Positions 1 through 12,185 of a stretch of DNA of 64,000 nt are shown piece after piece. Origin of the DNA: Gamsiella multidivaricata (taxonomy: Eukaryota > Mortierellomycota > Mortierellomycetes > Mortierellales > Mortierellaceae); NCBI RefSeq assembly GCF_025024155.1, contig NW_026251725.1, positions 186,001-250,000 on the forward strand. Reading direction: 5' to 3'. The notes below the pieces were generated by a model. That model searched no databases. It was not told the origin of the DNA and was given only the letters and a program-made list of their open reading frames with translations. The translations under genes were made by a program, and so were the position numbers. Every line of letters begins with the position of its first letter. Within the stretch, counting starts at the first letter, position 1.

Positions 1-731
1 GACTATAGACGCATCGGGTACCGCAAGTCGTGATATAATATTGTAGACTATTACAGTCTCCACTTCGAAGAATGAAGAAGTAGTAGCTATGCGTTTTCTT
101 CTACAGACAGATTATACAAAGTGGCGCCCCTCATGCGAACAAGTATCGCCCTCTGTATGTGTATCAATGACATGCAGCAAAAGAGGGGAACAAGCACGAT
201 AAAGACGTTCTGTAGACCAGATCGTACATGTATAAATATATGCTTCACGAGCAAAGAAAGGTATATACAACGCGTACATGTAATGTGCATATGTAGTATA
301 TGAAGGGACGAGGGAGATCCAGACGCGGAAGCGGGTCAAACGACGCAAGGCTTCATCGGGGAGGGAAGAGGCGGAGGATGTGCAAGGGAGGATTAAGACA
401 ACTAACCTTCTTTTTCTGTTGCTGTTGTTTGCAGCAAATGTGGGGAAGAGAGGGGGGGGTGATGTCAAGTTTGTTGCCACCGATTTTTTTTTATGCCGGA
501 TGTTCTGCTTCTGTTGATTTGTTTGTGGGACAAAAAGGACAAGAAAGAAATATTAAACAAGAGCGACTGCAAGGGTCAAGCGGAATGAGATGAACAAGAT
601 GATGAGGGATGGAAGATGAGATGAGAAAGAGAGAGCAATGGTGTGGAGTACTGACGTTGGTTCGTATAAAAACAGAGGACCGCCTTCTATGCCTTCCGCT
701 TATTGGCTTTGTTTTGGTGGCGAAGAAAGAG

Positions 732-735
<4 letters not shown>

Positions 736-772
<37 letters not shown>
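736..772. repeat. (GA)n microsatellite
   Basis: About 18 uninterrupted GA units inside a longer purine tract that continues, with interruptions, to about 1060. Confidence 0.95.
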
Positions 773-776
<4 letters not shown>

Positions 777-3115
777 AGTGGGGAGGGATGGCTCCTTCGG
801 ATGGCCTACTGGAACGGGAAATAAAGAAATGTGGGGTGCAGCAACAAAGCTGTGCAGAGCGGACGTGCAAAGAAAGGAGGAAAGAAAGAAGAATGAGATT
901 CAACTTTTCGTTTCTGTCTTTCTTTCGCGGAAGAAGGAAAAAGGAAAAAGAAAAAAGAAAAAAGAAAAAAGAAAAAAGGAAGGAAGAAGGAAGAAGGAAG
1001 GTCAAAGGAAGAGGGGGAAGGAGGAAGAAGGAAAGAAGAAAGAGAAAAGAAAAAAAGTCCGTTTACATGCTTTTTGGCCCCCAGGTAGGGTTTGGTTCCC
1101 AAATGGAGAAACAACAGAACTCACAGGTCCCCCATTTCCTCATACTATATTTCTCCTGTCGAATGAATCGAAAAATCAGAAGATACGCTATAAAATACCT
1201 CGCTCGGTAGCTGTTGATGACTGTGTCACAGTTATCCCACAAATCATGACCAAATGCGGCGAGAGAGAGCACCCTTGCGGAATTCTCCTTGAGTGGTGCA
1301 GCTCCACTCTTTCTGTTTTCATGCCCCCTTGCGACATCCGATCTGACAGCAGAGGATAGCCTTCATGAACAGATCACAGGCATGTCCATTGCTTCAGGCC
1401 AATAGGCTTACATAGCGCACCCTGGCCTCAGTGGACACGTTCTCCACTGGCTAGTGAACGACGACTGAGGGGATTGTTGTTCGATCTACAGTCAGTGATG
1501 AGCCTTGTTGGGTCCGCGACCGATGCTGGACATGTCGTACATGAGGATGACAAAGGACTGTGTACACATGAGCCATGCATGGACAGAATGCACCCCTGCT
1601 CTCGCATCTGTGTGTTGTCTTTAGTCTACCGTGTTCTACCGGCCTGTGCCTTCATGTATCCCTGTGTAGGTATTCTGCTCGATCCGATTGGAGTCACGCG
1701 AATGGTTGTGAACTTGCAGTCAAGAGTGGAGTCGTGGAGGGAAGCCGTAGAGCTGATCTTGGTGCCTGATTCCCTCCCCAAGAAAAGGGAAAAAGGGAAA
1801 AAAAGAAAAGGCTTCCTCAGAGGACCAGTCCCAACCCCAGATTGGTCCAGGCCCAGTCTGGTTTTCTCAGAAAACCAAAGATTTGAATGGCTCTAACAAT
1901 ATTTCTTTTTTTTTCTTTTTGATCTCTCTACCCTTTTTCTTTTCAGGATCCAGATGACCGGAGCCCGAGATACTCTATGATGCTACGCCAATCATCCAAG
2001 GCGCGTAGGTATGTCTGAACATGACGGATTATTATTGCACAGTACCGAACGTTGGTATAGGTAAAATATGGTCTCCAATGCAGAGGTAAAAATATCAAGC
2101 TCAACAGCTGCAGCTGATAGTCAACGACTTTTGACTGCAGATTGTCAGGTTGCATGAACTATCCCTTGTTTACGCGTCTCTCAACGGAGTCACCTCAGAG
2201 GCATCATTCTTCCCGTCTCAGCCTGCAGGTTGCCTCGGCATTGTAAGACATCTTCTGGAGAGCGCCAGGCGCCTTTATGGGGGTTTAACAAACGTCCAGA
2301 GAAACAAAGTCACCCTCATCCATTCGCTTTGAAGTGTACACAAAAAAATAGGATCTGAACATCCACGCGATCAAACACTGATGATTCTGTCTTGACAGTG
2401 TCTCTGAGAGTAAGGATGGTAGAGAACCCTAATGTTGATCGTAGTGATCTGTCTGGCGAGGTGTGTGTGCCATCGGGCCAGAATGGAGCCGTATGCAGTT
2501 GATTGTCGAGCAGAATAAAAGCGATGGCAGCAGATTTGACTGCCTATCCAGGCTGCACACGATCCTGGTGCTATGTCGATGTCAGGCAAAGAGTCGACAA
2601 CGCTAAGGGTGAACTAATATTACCAGCATGAACTCCCCCCCAAAAAAACCACCCATTTCACTGTAGACTTGACTACATGCATGTTCAAGGTTGGCTCAGC
2701 CTTCTTGGGTGCATTCTAGCCCTAGAAAGCGGAGAGCTCGATTTGCTCTCAGGTTCGGAAATAAGCATCGACAGAACTATATTTTCTCGCCATAACTAAA
2801 AAAAAAAACACAGCAGCAGCAAGAAAGCAAGCCGGCAGGAAAATAGGGTTTCTGTTTTCTACAAGGTGCAAGGGATATTTGATTATGTTTATGAAGCCCA
2901 GTAAATCGAGACGAGAGGCAAGGGGAATTCACTCTGGCAAGGCAATGAGCAGATCAACCGGACCCTTCACACGCGCCTTGGATCACTGCATGGTCTTTAG
3001 CCTGCGATGAGAGAATGATGCAACGTTTTTTTTTTACCATCAGTTCCTTTCAATCTCTGCCAATATCCACTAGTGCGCTCAACCCACCTTGTTTACTTTC
3101 ATGCAGCGTTTTTTC

Positions 3116-3128
<13 letters not shown>

Positions 3129-3146
<18 letters not shown>

Positions 3147-3206
3147 TTTTTGGTAGAGCTACTAGCTCGCCTTGCGAAAAGAAAAAAAAAAAAAGGGGGG
3201 GGGGGG
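3129..3206. repeat. T-run, A-run and G-run cluster
   Basis: A run of 23 T (3129-3151), preceded by a short AT repeat, is followed by 13 A (3182-3194) and directly by about 12 G (3195-3206). The T and A runs could pair as a hairpin with a loop of about 30 nt. Confidence 0.9.
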
Positions 3207-4693
3207 AGGAGGAGGGGGGAAAGAGGAAGGGTGGAGAATGGCATGGTACAAGGCAAAATAAACCGATACATTGGTACACACACATTCGGTTTCTTGTGAA
3301 TCCACAAAGCGTCATTTTGCCTTCATAGGCCATACCAGCCTACCTTGCATGCATGCTGCCTTCCCTTCCGACTGTAGCCCTTTGTCTCTCTTAGCAATTG
3401 GGTCCTCCAGAACAGGGCAAGGAATGTGTCTTTGTGGGGAGGAAAGAGAAAACGATCTTCTAGTTAACATACAAGAACGTGCGCTTTCAGCGCGAGACAT
3501 GTGTATCCATCATTAGCAACCTGGCATCTGGCGTGTTTTTGTCAGCAATATTAGTTGCCATGCGTGTATGTGATCCTTTAGCGTGCGCACATACTACGGG
3601 GAAGTAGTATGTAGGCGGTAGGGAATCCAGGTACAGGGGAAGGTAATGTTGGGTACGGAATACATAACCCATCATCCAAGATCTACAGGAAAACCCACTC
3701 ATTGGATAGATAGATGGGACGGATGGATACACATCGTTGGTTGCACAGGAATTATCATGAGAGGACCGGTAGGGGCGTGTTTTTTTGTTTTTGTTTTCTG
3801 ATGCGATTGATCCCGCTCGTAGGATCATGCTCCGAATGCAAATGGGGTCCTCATATTGGAAATTTGCTCTTGTCCTGAGAACAAACAGGTAGTCGAGCCA
3901 ACTAATGACGCAATGATGCCGTGGCATGTTTGTCCATTTCAGCCTTGTGTATCCATTCCATCCCCTGTCTGTTTCGTATGACAAAAGGCGAGACAAACGG
4001 AACCAGTGCCCATCCTGGGAATGAAAAAAGGGACAGAGTGGTGCCTGGCCAATGCTGGCATTGGCGATAGCACTGGCAATGGATACAATCGATCATAGAA
4101 ACGCATAAAGAAAAAACGGCCCAACCCAACCAGCCATTGAGTTATTGAGCCATTACCGGAGAAGAGGAAAGAGGAAAGAGCAAAGGACGACCATGCGGGG
4201 ACAGAGTCAAATGGACGATTGATCCACAGGACAGAATGACACCCTCCATTCGTTTTCGGAGCTGCTTCATCCACTCCCCTGTTGTGCCACTGGACTACCA
4301 CGCTTCCGGGTCCATCCTCCATCCCCACGGACACCACACCTGCACACACTGCAGTCGCTGCCACACTCGGCCTCCTTTTTGGTGGCATACAATTCTTCTG
4401 TGGAGCAATATGTCTCCATTGTTCTCAGTGCTCTCTTCTTCTTTCCCTGCCCTCTCTGACCCTTTGAACCTCTGAACCGCGGAACCCGTCATACCCCATC
4501 AGAGCACTCTGCAACCTTCATACTCATCCCTTCATGTCCATGTCCATGTCCTCGTCCTCATTCTCATCCTCTTTCTCATCCACAACTGTCCTCTAGTGCT
4601 CCTTTTCTCCTCCTCTTTGTACCTATACCATATCATTATTATTATTCTTTCGCTGCTTAACACTCTATCGATCACTAATACTTATCCGTCAAT

Positions 4694-7600
4694 ATGACCG
4701 ATATCATACAAACACGCCAAAGGAGCAGAAGCAGCGCCATCGTCTCAGACAGGAACGCAAACAGCAGCGGCACGCGCCAGAACCTGACCAGTCCACTCCC
4801 AACCTCAAACTCGTCGTCCTCTTCCTTCAGCAGCATTCACCACACCATGAACAATGGCCTCTATCCACGCACCACGCCCAGCGATCTCTACAGTGCCACC
4901 GGTGCCACCACCAGCACCTTCACCTCCACCTCCACCTCCACACCTTATTCCTCGTCCTTGCAACCGCAGCAGTCACGGACATCAATGTCCTTGCTCCGAC
5001 CAGGTTCAGGCACTGGCACCACCGGCGCCGGGACCAGGTTACGCTCAGGGTCCAATCCTCCTCCTCCTCCGCTTCGCCGAGATTTGTCCACTGCACAAAC
5101 AAACGCCACCACTGTCTCCGACAACCTCTTTTCTCAACGGCATGCTCAAAGGGAGAGCAGCGGCCACAGCAGCACGACTAGCAATGGCACCGATAATACG
5201 AGCAATAGCGCTCAAAATCCAACTGATTCGCACTCCAGATCCTATTTGTTTGAAACAGGAGACAGACATCGAGCCAGTCCAGGACCGAGTGCGGGAGCCC
5301 TTTGGAACGGGGACGGAGCCTTCACTTCTGGAATAGCAGTTGGAGCTGGCACAAGAGCCAGAGTCGCGACAAGTTCAGGATCCAGTGGGAAGGAACCAAG
5401 GAACGTGGTCGCAGGCGCCATATCCAGCTTGACAGAAAAGTCCTCTGGTGCAAGTCCCAGTCATGGCGCCAACCTGCAGTCGACAGCAAAATCCTCATCG
5501 TCATCATCAGCATCGCCTGGGCTAACACGGAAACATTCGCACTCTATCTCTGTACCGCCAGTATATCTGGGTCGACTCTCTAAAAGTCCAACACCGACCA
5601 TGTCAGCATCATCAAACATTGTCTCTTCAACGCCGCCACAACCACGGTATTCAACCAAACCTAGCATGCCTGTCAGTTCCTCACCGTCTGCAATCAGTTC
5701 AACATCAACGTCAACATCTGCACCCAACTCTAGTTCTAGTACAGGCGTAACAGGCTCAACGGGAACATCCAGTACGCAAGGAAGCTCAGTGTTGCAGGCC
5801 GCCTCTGCCGTGGACTTGGCAGGGAAACGACTGCGTGAGCAACAGCTTCAGGACCGAATCAAGGCAGCACAGAGTTTCATCGAGCGGACAGTAGGCCAGC
5901 CCTTGCCCTCAAGCGACCTGCACGAGTCTTTGAAGGACGGGGTCATCCTTTGCCGGTATGTTTGGAAGGATATATGTCTGGCTGTGTGCGCAAATTTGCA
6001 TTAGCACATTATTTTTTATTTTCCCCCGGCTCCCTTTGCCAACCTGCCGTCATAATATGTCCCCCCCTTTCTTTATGCAATGAATACTGAACGCACTGTT
6101 TAACCTCATTTGTCTCGAACCCTTCGCCAGGTTGGCGAATCGGCTGCGGCCAGGCACTGTCGAGCAAATCAGCTTGAAGAACCTCCCCTTTGTTAAGGTA
6201 AGACAGCGAGTCGGTCAGCGACAACAACCGCAAACAGACAGGGGCGACGTCGATCATCGCCAATGCCGATGGCGATAATTATAGGCACGCCAACGACATT
6301 CACACGGCAGCCCCTTCAGGAACTGCAGATTCAGGAGGGAAACACCATCACCTCCGGCCCTGTTACTGTTATCCTTTCACCCGAGTACTCGTTAGCGGCT
6401 GCACTAGCTGAATCTTGGGAATACGATTCCAACAGCGGGCTGTAATAATAGTCCGGCTGGAGATGGACCATGCACCGATCCATCTCTATCGCTAATGAGC
6501 CACACTCTTCCCCTCCATGCCTTTCGAACTCTATATAGATGGAGAACATCAGCAACTTCTTGAATGCTGCTAAGCAGGTAAGACATGACCCTGTCTCTGG
6601 GAGCAATTGAATTTGTTCCATGATCAGGATACTGAACAACTCTTTATGATATGATGTTCCTCTTTTCTTCTTTACGCATGGTCAATAGCTTGGAGTGCAG
6701 AGTTCGGATCTGTTCCAAACGGTAGATCTTTATGAAGGAAAGGACATGAATCAGGTACAACTGCGAAAGCGTCTACTCCGCATAGACTCATTACATTGTC
6801 TATCGCGAGTTTGTTCTAACGTGGTGTCTATTGATAGGTGGTCTCGACTATTCTAACATTGGAACGTGTTGTTGGAGGAGTACCCAGGATGGTAGCCAAA
6901 GACAAGCGACCAGGACCCAGTCCGCTTGTCTCGGCAGGTTCAACACCATCGCAGATACCAAAATCCGGAGTTAACGGTGCGCCACTAACTAGGATGAGAT
7001 CCAAGACAGCTCATGTTCCAAGCGTTGCCTCCACAACAGCATCAATACGACCGTCTTCATCCTCCTACTATGCGGCGCAGGTCAGGAAACTGGAGGAAGA
7101 GAGCATTCGGTTCTCCGCCGGCTACGATCAACTCGAGACGAATGTCTTCAAACCTAAGGATCCACGCCACCAAAGTACCCCAGTGAGCAGCAGAGAAACT
7201 CCCCCGCTAGTAAGAGACAAACGTTTGCGACTTCCTAGCGTGAGCGATATCGAGATCGGCGTCGAGGACATGAGTTTTGGGAGCGATGAAAACAATCCGA
7301 GTCATCTCGAAGCGCTAAATAGGCGCGAGCAGCGGGATCTGGTCTTTGGCAACAGCCCGTCGCCGGCGTTTGAGCAATCGACGTCCATTTCAAAATCGGC
7401 ATCGGGACTACAGTTGCCAGTGGATGACAGGACCTCCGCACTAGACATGTCGAGGAGGAGGAAGAAGAGCATGTCCTTGGATCCTCAAGCCGCCAACGCT
7501 ATCATGGGCAGTCCAGCCTATCGAGATGGCCTTACTAGCCCCGGTAGCCCTGGGGTCTTGACTCAATCTGCATCATATAGCGCCATCTCGAACCTGAAAC

Positions 7601-10600
7601 AGCATTCTCGACACTCATCAGAAAGAGCCTCGGACGGAATCGGTCGCTCTATGTTGGGATCCCCCGCATCATCAAGGTCGACCACTCCGGTGCAGAGCCA
7701 AGGCCTCCGAAAGAGCACTAATGGTGTTGAGCCAGTTCGCGAGAAACTGGAACTCTGGGAGGACGATGTTCCTGTTGCAACTTATGTGAGAGCCAAGCTT
7801 CGGTTCATCCTGGAATTGTTGTGAGGACAAATCTTTCTGGATGCCATCGCTAATCATTAGTCGCATCCATCGTAATTTACATTTTAGCAACTTGGAAACT
7901 GCATTGGACGAGGACAATTTGGTGCCGTTTACAGGTGCACTATCGAATACCGTCAACATATCAATTCGTGGGCGATTGCATGTATCTCAACATCTCATTT
8001 CTAACCTCGTCGTTACTTACTATCTGTTGTCATATAGGGCACTGAACTTGGTAACAGGCCAGATGGTGGCGGTGAAGCGGATCAAAATCGGTGGGCTCAA
8101 GGACGATGAAAGAGACATGTTGATGCAGGAAGTCGACCTTCTAAAGTCCCTTGCACACCCTTCAATTGTCAAGTACGAGGGTTTCATCAAGACGGAGGGC
8201 TTTTTGAACATTGTCCTGGAGTTTGTCGAGAACGGATCGCTTTTAACTACGTTAAAGTCGTTCGGTGCCTTTCCTGAGAAACTCGTGGTGGCATATGTGG
8301 TCAAGATCCTTGAGGGACTGGTATACCTTCATGGAAAGCAGGTGCGTTTGATGTGTGCTGATAATGCCAGACACCATGGCTTGGTACCGTATTATAACCA
8401 CTCTCGTTCATCTTATGACCAGGTGGTCCACTGCGACTTGAAGGCAGCGAACATTCTGACGACCAAGAATGGGAACGTCAAACTCTCCGATTTCGGTGTC
8501 TCTTTGAATCTTAAAGTGAAGGAGTCCGACTTTGGAGCAGTGGCAGGAACACCCAATTGGAGTATGTCAATGGCTACTTCCTATCATCATTACTCCGCTG
8601 GAAAGTTTGGTGACGTTCGAAGGAAAAACATGTCTCTAACCCATTATACGATATGCTTTGAACTATTCAGTGGCACCGGAGGTCATCGAACTAAAGGGCG
8701 CGTCGCCGGCCAGTGACGTTTGGTCCCTAGGATGTACGATCATTGAGATGCTGACAGGACGCCCGCCATATGCCGACCTACTCGCTATGACCACCCTATT
8801 TCGTATTGTCGAAGATGAGAGGCCGCCTCTGCCAAATAACGTGTCAATGGATCTTTTGGATTTCCTGTGCCAATGTTTTCAAAAGGATCCGGCCCTGCGG
8901 CCCAGCGCAGGCGCTCTGGGTCGTCATGTATGGATCAAGCGCAACTTTGCATCCAGGGTAAGGAGCCGCAAGAATTTTGCGCTCAAAATTTGCGCGCGTT
9001 ATACAACCCGACAGCTTCATACGATTATATCCTAACATGGCACTTGTTTATAAATGATATTTGGGAATCCCACAAGGAGCTCAAGCCCATGGATAGTTTG
9101 CCATACATGAAGCGAAAGTTGCTGGAGCCAAGGGAAAAGGTACTCTTGCCAGATGTACAGGAGCAAAGCAACGGAAGCGCCGCGAAGCGCGCCTCGACGC
9201 CAGCAGGGTTGTCGTCTGGCCCACCACCAGCAGCATCCGCAACCGCGATGCTGCGGCCCGAGAAAAGAGGACCGCGTCGAGGAAGCATGGACAGCGCCAG
9301 TGGATACAATGCCTCATCGACCGTGCCGGCACCGACGCAATTTCCCGAAAAGTATCAGGATATGAACAGGAGTGGCAAGACTGAGAATCAGCACCAGTTT
9401 GTCAAAAGCTCGTTTGCTAAACGTAAGCATATACTTTTCTTTTTTATTTTCGCTGTCATGATGGAGAACTTTAGTTTGTTCGTGTTTGCTCGCGTTTGCT
9501 CGTGTTTGCTGACCTATATTCGTTTAATCACAGCGGTCGAGTGTAGATTATGCCACGACTATGTCAGGAAGCAGGCCGTCATCTGTCAAGGTACGTTTGC
9601 CACCAATTACTTTGTAAAGGGAATGAGCCGCTTGGTCATTGAACATGCTATTAATCGAATCTCTATGCATCTTCTCATTGTGTATAACAGACTGCAGCAT
9701 GGTGTTCCACAGAAAGTGTCAGTTCTATGTTGGTAACACCTGCTTCCCTGGACCCCACCTATCTTATTTCCAAGCACCATCACCAGCCCAGTCGATCCCG
9801 AACCTGAAGATGGTGGCCAATGGAAAGCAAAAGGGCGCCAGTCGACCTAACTCCAGGTCATCCCAACTGACCCCGGACGATCGCTCTCGATCCGTCACGC
9901 CCTCTCAGGGTCTGTCCTCTCGGCCATGTCCGACACCCCCTCTCTCAGCATACTTCAAACGGGACACGACCTCAATGAATGAGAATATGGAGAAACATAG
10001 GGCCATGTCCCCAGAGGCAATTTCGGCTTTTAATGCCGACCAGTCGAGCAGGACTCAGATGCAGCGTCCGTCTAGTCGTCAATCGGATAGTCCGACCTCG
10101 CCAACTTCCTCAGGAGTGCGCAACTTTACTGCAGGGCCCAGGCGGCTCTCGTTTAGCAATAAGAAAAATAGTGTGGCTTCAGCGTCTCATCTGCTGCCAA
10201 CACCTCCTACTTCGCATACCTCGACTCCGCCACCGTCGTCTTCTATTTATATGCGTCAACAAACTGGGACACCAGATTCTAGCAAGTCATCGGCTCCGAA
10301 CGCTCAGCAGCAGCAGCGACAGGCTCCGCCGACGCCGCCTAAAGCACTTCCAGTCCCGATTCTCAAAAACGGAGCAGCGGGTCGAGCTTATCGTGTACAG
10401 GTGCCAGGCGTTGGACCGTTGGACCCTTATGACGACGAGGAGAATACGGGTCGATATGGCCGTAGTCATCAGAGACCCAGCTCCATCAGTCTGTTCTCGA
10501 CGAGCGCACCTCCCGTACACGCATATTTTATGGGAGGTCGTCGAAGCGCGGCGTCAAACAATTACCGTAACCGCGGTCAGGACAATCATGAGGAAGAGGA

Positions 10601-10880
10601 CGAAGAGGCGGCGATGACGGCGGCTGGCAGTGAGGATGATGATCACGATGATGATTATAAAGGACATGAAAGTATTCGAGAAATCGAGGAGAAGGATCTG
10701 GAGGCGTTGTTGGTCCCGTCCAGGAGCAGGATTCCACCACGCTCGAGCATCGAAAATATTGGGAACGCGGTTGTGATTCCGAGTGGCGTTGCTAGTGGTG
10801 GGCATTATCGGGCGATGAGCCAGTCATTTGGGCAGGCCTTGAATCAGCACCAGCACCAGCACCAGCACCAGCACCAGCAC

Positions 10881-10942
<62 letters not shown>

Positions 10943-10976
10943 CCAGCACCAGCACCAGTACCAACACCAGTATCAA

Positions 10977-11014
<38 letters not shown>

Positions 11015-12185
11015 CCAGCACCAGCAACGGCAGCAACGGCAGTTGAATCATGCAGGTCATGAAACAGCTCCCCCAAGATCACCGACGGCTGTTGGTTTCG
11101 GAGGGGCTTCTTTGACTGCTAGGCCTATTAGTTTTCAACAACAGCAGCAACAGTCGTCTCAGCTTGGACGGACGCACCTCAACAACAATCTTAACAATAA
11201 GTACAGTAGCAACGGCGTAATCAATACCTATAATCTCACGAACGGATACAACTCGTCCTCAGGATCTTCTTCAGCGGCGTTGATGTCATCGTACTCGTCC
11301 CTGTCCAACAACAGTTCGTCAGTGTCGTCCCTTGGATCTGTGGCCGCGTTATTGGAGGAAGAAGATCGGATGATCATGAAGGAGATGCAACAGCATAAAT
11401 GGCAGCAGGGCGGGAATGCAGCGTTGCCCAAGAACGGGATGTTGAACGTCCCTGGATCGACTCAGCCGGCACAATCGCATCATGTGGGCATCCGGACTAT
11501 GCTCAGTCGGTTCTCGGCTTCGGCGAATAAGGAACATGACAACCACAGCGGCTACAGTAACGGGCATTTTCAAGAGAAGGAAAAAGAAAGGGAGAAGGAT
11601 AGGGAATCAAGGACGTGCTCGCCCCCAGCTGCAGCGCCGGGAACGCTGACAAAGGCAAGGCATCAAATCCCAGTGCCGATGCAGTACCAGGCGCAGGGGG
11701 CTCCGTCACACGCCAGTATGGGCATGCGATCCGTGCATCCGGTGTCCTCTGTGTCGGCGGCACAGGGCATTGAGGGCCGTGCGCATAGTGCACAGAAGAT
11801 GGAGTTTGCGCAGGGATATGAGCCGCTCCAGTATCACCACTATCAACATCAGCACCACCAACAGCACCAACAACAGCAGCAGCAGCAGCAACAGGCGCCT
11901 CAGATCCAGCATCGGTCTCAGTATGGGTTTGGGGACGGGGCTGGGTATGGCGCGAATGGTAATAGCCATGCAGCGTGGAGGGCGTCATCGCCTGCGGGAG
12001 GGATGAATTATTCGGGGAGCGGAACAGGCTCAAGTTTAAATTCAGGAGCAGGAGGAGGATCAGGAGGAGCAGTAGGGACGACTACCAATGTTGTTAGCTT
12101 GCCGGCGCCCTCTTCGTTGAAGCGGGGAGGGAAGGTGATCCGGAGGAGTATGGGAGCGGTGTTAGAGAAGGAGCGGTGGGATTAG
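4694..12185 (+). CDS. CH-kinase-C1 protein, Cdc7/SepH (SIN)-type serine/threonine kinase
   Basis: Twelve exons: 4694-5955, 6131-6197, 6539-6577, 6689-6754, 6838-7785, 7888-7934, 8038-8341, 8423-8561, 8671-8957, 9077-9422, 9534-9590, 9691-12185. All phases agree and give 2018 residues. A Ser/Thr-rich N-terminus leads into a single CH domain at about 378-490, with the [17 protein letters not shown] and [18 protein letters not shown] signatures. The kinase domain spans about 795-1045: glycine loop GRGQFGAVY (801-809), Lys823 in VAVK, DFG at 934-936 and [15 protein letters not shown] in the activation segment. These last features point to the Cdc7/SepH branch of the septation-initiation network. 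A C1-type zinc module follows at about 1156-1203, with H-x12-C-x2-C, C-x2-C-x4-H-x2-C-x7-C spacing. The tail is disordered with a long Gln/His tract. The catalytic loop reads HCD, not HRD. Inference: it controls septation or polarity, with CH and C1 adding cytoskeletal or membrane contacts. Least certain is the exon 9/10 junction. Confidence 0.9.
10846..11031 (+). repeat. Coding CAG/CAA/CAC tract (Gln/His) in the kinase tail
   Basis: About 60 consecutive codons, almost all CAG, CAA or CAC with a few TAC/TAT, encode poly-Gln broken by His and Tyr at roughly residues 1573-1634 of the kinase protein. A second, shorter Gln/His tract lies at about 11835-11895. Interrupted CAACAG units suggest replication slippage, so length probably varies between strains. 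Confidence 0.95.

Larger units (their letters stand above)
1..4693. other. Gene-poor left flank, no supportable gene
   Basis: I see no coding region here. Open frames on both strands (for example 638-1210, 3487-3996 and 3939-4388) are low-complexity or look random, with no recognisable domain and no plausible splice chain. The tract holds a GA microsatellite near 736-772, purine-rich DNA to about 1060, and a T-run/A-run/G-run cluster at 3129-3206. About 200 bp of CT-rich DNA before 4694, with repeated ATGTCC-like and CTCATC-like hexamers, looks like the promoter or 5' leader of the kinase gene. Confidence 0.5.

Noticed and set aside
638..1210. 190-codon Arg/Lys/Glu-rich frame
   Set aside because: It is translation of the GA and purine repeat tract and has no gene context.
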